64,000 nucleotides of DNA, from positions 62,001-126,000 of the forward strand of contig JAKNDB010000106.1 in the NCBI GenBank assembly GCA_024305405.1. Reading direction: 5' to 3'. The notes under the pieces were generated by a model, which worked only from the letters and a program-made list of their open reading frames with translations, was not told where the DNA came from and ran no database searches. Every line of letters begins with the position of its first letter. Within the stretch, counting starts at the first letter, position 1. This DNA is from Dirofilaria immitis. Taxonomy: Eukaryota; Nematoda; Chromadorea; Rhabditida; Onchocercidae. Below are positions 60,913 through 64,000 of this stretch, piece after piece. The position numbers were made by a program, and so were the translations under genes.

Positions 60913-63167
60913 TACCACAGATTCAATTCAGATTCTTTACGGTTTTGTAAAAAATTCATGCTAGTTGATGCGAAATTTTTAGCGCTGCACAACATATTGT
61001 TAATTTTCAATTTGTATGAATAGTTTTCCCGCGACAATATTATTTATTCGCACATAATATTTGTTATATTAAATTTATCTGAAATATTCAATATTTTGTA
61101 ATCCATATAATTTAATGTAAATATGTTAACTGAGACCAATTTGAATTTCTTATGAATGAAATATGTAGTTAATCTCTGACTAAAATGTGCTTGAAATTTA
61201 TAACCAACTCCTTCAATCAAAAAATACCTGGTAATGAAATTCCAAGTAGAATTTATTTTGATGCCAGAACAATGCTTTAAAATAGACATCATATCCTTAA
61301 GTGATTAAGCTTTCATATACTTTTTTAGAGATCTGAATAACTGATAATATTGTATTCTTCGTTATCACTAAAAAATTTGATTGCTATTAAAGATGAATAT
61401 GTTTCAAAATCTAATTATAATTAAATTTTCTGAAAAATTGTAATTGTAACTGAATTCACTGAAAGATTTTAATTGACGCTGAATTCACTAACAGATAACG
61501 AAGATAACGATGACTTCAATTATCATTGATACGATTGGTCTGTTATGTATGACTGCTAATTTTGAACACTTGTTAAGTAGTTGAATAAATGCTTTGTCAT
61601 GCAATCATTTCTTAATGAATGCCTACTTATTTATCCATTTGAGTTCTGAAATAAGTAAAAATTGCAGAGCAGAAGTGGTCGCTAATTCGAATTTTATCTG
61701 GACATCTTTTACTGAGAGATCTTTCCAACGTTGGTATCGAATTCAGCAAAATGTTACTGCAGCTTTTTCAATATAGGTTTCTCACGCTGATATCAAATTG
61801 GTTTGAACATGGTTTTTGGACAGGATAGAGTGCAATGAAAAGAAAAGATAAGAATTTATTTATCAAAATTGTTAGATAAGAAACCAATGATTGAGTTAGC
61901 AAAAATTGTATTAACAGCTGTAAGTATCTCTTTATGTTTCCTTCAATCTTCATAATGTCATAATTTGTTAGGTTTTAAAAATAATTCATTTAAAAGTCTA
62001 TTAAACTTAAGCTTTCAGAAGCGGAATAATCGAATTTTTAGGAATATTGCAAAATAGGGGTCAAAATGATGGTGGAATTTTCTTAGATGAAAATAATGGC
62101 TTTGGAAATCTTAAATGATGGCAATATCAAAATTTATTTGAATTTTTGGAGTGATTTGACGAATTATTCTTTAAATCTTCTTATTCAAATCCAACATGCT
62201 TTGCTTTTCCATTCAAACACATATTTAGCTAAATTCCATGTATCGTAAGCTTTTAAGATGTGTAACTCATTGAAATTACTCAAGAAATTTACTTAAATAA
62301 GCCCGAGCATCAATCAACACATGACTCTCGAAACTTTTGTAACAATACCAGCTTCTTCTACAAATTCGATTGAAGTATCAATAATGATTTGCTGAAATTC
62401 ATAATATCTTCTTATCTGTTTTCGTCTTTTTGGAAATTTGAATTTCACTTATTTTAGATGGCTTTATATAAATCTAATCAATTTCCACATTTCATTTTTT
62501 TGTGAATATCTCAAAGTTGTTTTCGTGTATGTAACATTTGTTCATTGTTTGAGGGAATGAATTTGAAATATTGTTATTGTTGAGCTGAAAATTGCAACAG
62601 TTTATCTTTTATTATCGTCCAGATACCAAATATAATAGAAATAGATTCAAAATAATTTCAATTACAATAGAATGACATCCAGAATAATGCCAATAGAACA
62701 ATGAGAGAAATTTATAAATTGTAATATAGTGAACTGAGAGAAATATCAAGGGCGTATTGTGTGAAGCCATGTGTTGATCGATAGGAAAAAGTCAAGGGAA
62801 GATCTAAAGAAGGATGAATCCTCTAACTTAGCTAATCTTTTTATATTCTAAATTAGTGAATGTGGCATGCAAGTATAAAAATGGAAATTACACAGCTCTC
62901 TACAGCTTTGTAAAAGAATTATACATAAGATTTTTTTTCTGTAAATTAAAATATAGCTGTGCGTAATATCTTATGCTATTAAGTTAGATAATAAATCAAA
63001 ATACCAGGTGTGCAAAATCTTATATGTTAAATGATAATGGATTCATCACTCGTTGTTAAAATGATAAATTATTGCGATACTTTATAAAAGTAATTTTATT
63101 GCTTTAACTTATTGTTTATCTTTTGTTCAGCTGCCTTCTGACATACCGTCCAAACATTTGATAAAAA

Positions 63168-63195
63168 TTATTTATTAATGAACATTAATAAATAA
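63168..63195. other. 13-bp perfect palindrome
   Basis: Arms 63168-63180 and 63183-63195 (TTATTTATTAATG facing CATTAATAAATAA) are perfectly complementary around AA. It could be a terminator-like or cruciform structure; such AT palindromes also arise by chance in this composition. Confidence 0.4.
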
Positions 63196-64000
63196 AGGCT
63201 GTGTATACCATCTCTTTTGATTTGTATCAGCGTAAGCTTTATCGAATAATGCGTCCTAATTCCTTTTCTTATCAGATGATACGCCACTTGCCTGTTTCTT
63301 CGTAGTTGCTATCAAAACATCAAGTTAAAATATTTAGAGATTATCATTATCGGAATAAAATTACATTTCTCAGCGATATTTATTCATCTGACTGTTGCTA
63401 TTCTTCGGATCTGTTGATACATAAGCGTTCGGTTCTTTCTATGGCAAGAATTTAAGCAAAGATTTTTTTAATTTAAATATTTCTAAATATTATTGTTAAT
63501 TGGATTCATTTTTTACCTGATTTACCCTTCACATCGTACATGTTTTATCGGATAAGGCTAATAATTATTTGAATATGTTTGGGGAAAAATAATTTAGAAT
63601 AAATTCAATAGACGACATGCCTAATTTTTAAATGTGGATAATGCAGATTTCAATTTATGACCATTGCCATATGCTTAAGACAATATAAAAAAGTATTGTA
63701 GTTCCTATACACTGTATATAACGAATTTCTGAGATGTTGGGATTATATTGGGATCGATATCTTCCTTATCGCAATATTTGGCTATATTCTTATGCTCTTC
63801 GAAAAGTTAACAAATATGCAAGCAGTAATATTCATTTTACATAAATATTATCTTTTAGGATTCTATCAAAATGAACATTGCAGAGATACAAGGGCGATCG
63901 ACTGGTGATCACTTTCTTATTATTAATAATACTGCTGCTTCAGTATTAAAATTTTAATTTCAATTTCTATCATTCCAACGGATTTTCTATACTATTTAGA

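Larger units (their letters stand above)
59526..64000. other. AT-rich downstream region without recognised gene
   Basis: I see no exon chain, structured RNA or dispersed repeat that I can support. Noted items: an A-run at about 60590-60606, a GC-rich hairpin at 60891-60912 and a palindrome at 63168-63195. The longest open frames (for example 60729-61037 minus, 102 codons) lack motifs. Confidence 0.4.

Noticed and set aside
1..64000. CRISPR arrays, bacterial operons, Wolbachia-derived insert, tRNA genes, 5S rRNA
   Set aside because: No regularly spaced direct repeats, no bacterial-type gene runs, no tRNA-like box A/B pairs and no 5S sequence were seen on reading; a covariance-model scan was not possible.

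Overview
The window looks like nuclear DNA of a filarial (onchocercid) nematode. It is very AT-rich, its genes have short exons with GT..TTTCAG introns, and the 5.8S/ITS2/28S sequence, as I remember it, matches the pan-filarial ITS2 primer sites. It also carries a BEL/Pao retrotransposon relic and a nematode-type chemosensory receptor. No database was searched; family calls rest on motifs I recognise.

Layout. 1-4.7 kb is gene-poor, with a 98-codon reading frame broken by three stops (1126-1419) and a possible first exon near 3897. 4.7-7.4 kb is the left arm of a ~2.7 kb inverted duplication whose right arm is at 39.5-42.2 kb; both arms carry the 3' exons of an ABCA transporter. 7.4-16.5 kb holds decayed fragments: C2H2 zinc fingers in both orientations (7.67 kb and 13.7-14.3 kb), a sugar-transporter-like relic, and an SL1-like 22-mer. 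16.5-17.55 kb carries minus-strand rRNA: the 5' end of 18S fused almost directly to the 3' part of 28S. A small two-exon minus-strand candidate gene lies at 17.8-18.5 kb.

20.76-39.94 kb is one large plus-strand ABCA-type full transporter (two membrane domains, two nucleotide-binding domains, about 37 exons). One of its introns contains a decayed phosphofructokinase fragment. The ABCA reading frame has repeated single-base losses, most of them in A or T runs, plus one in-frame stop and one lost splice acceptor. It is therefore either a young pseudogene or a real gene in a poorly polished assembly, perhaps some of both.

42.2-45.4 kb is the rest of the rDNA on the minus strand: 28S 5' part, ITS2, 5.8S and partial ITS1. 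The 28S pieces at 17.55 kb and 42.22 kb are adjacent in a normal 28S gene to within about 30 nt, so a single 28S gene appears to be split by ~24.7 kb that includes the whole ABCA gene. 45.4-48.8 kb is a BEL/Pao relic. 51.5-56.4 kb holds further zinc-finger 3'-end copies and a ~1.7 kb tandem duplication. 57.4-59.5 kb is an intact-looking six-exon 7TM receptor gene (srsx-like). 59.5-64 kb has nothing I can call as coding.

The most notable signal is architectural: the split 28S gene, the inverted duplication whose outer end stops within about 6 nt of the 28S break, and the ABCA gene between them. An assembly join through rDNA is a serious alternative explanation. I did not find a new multi-gene system.
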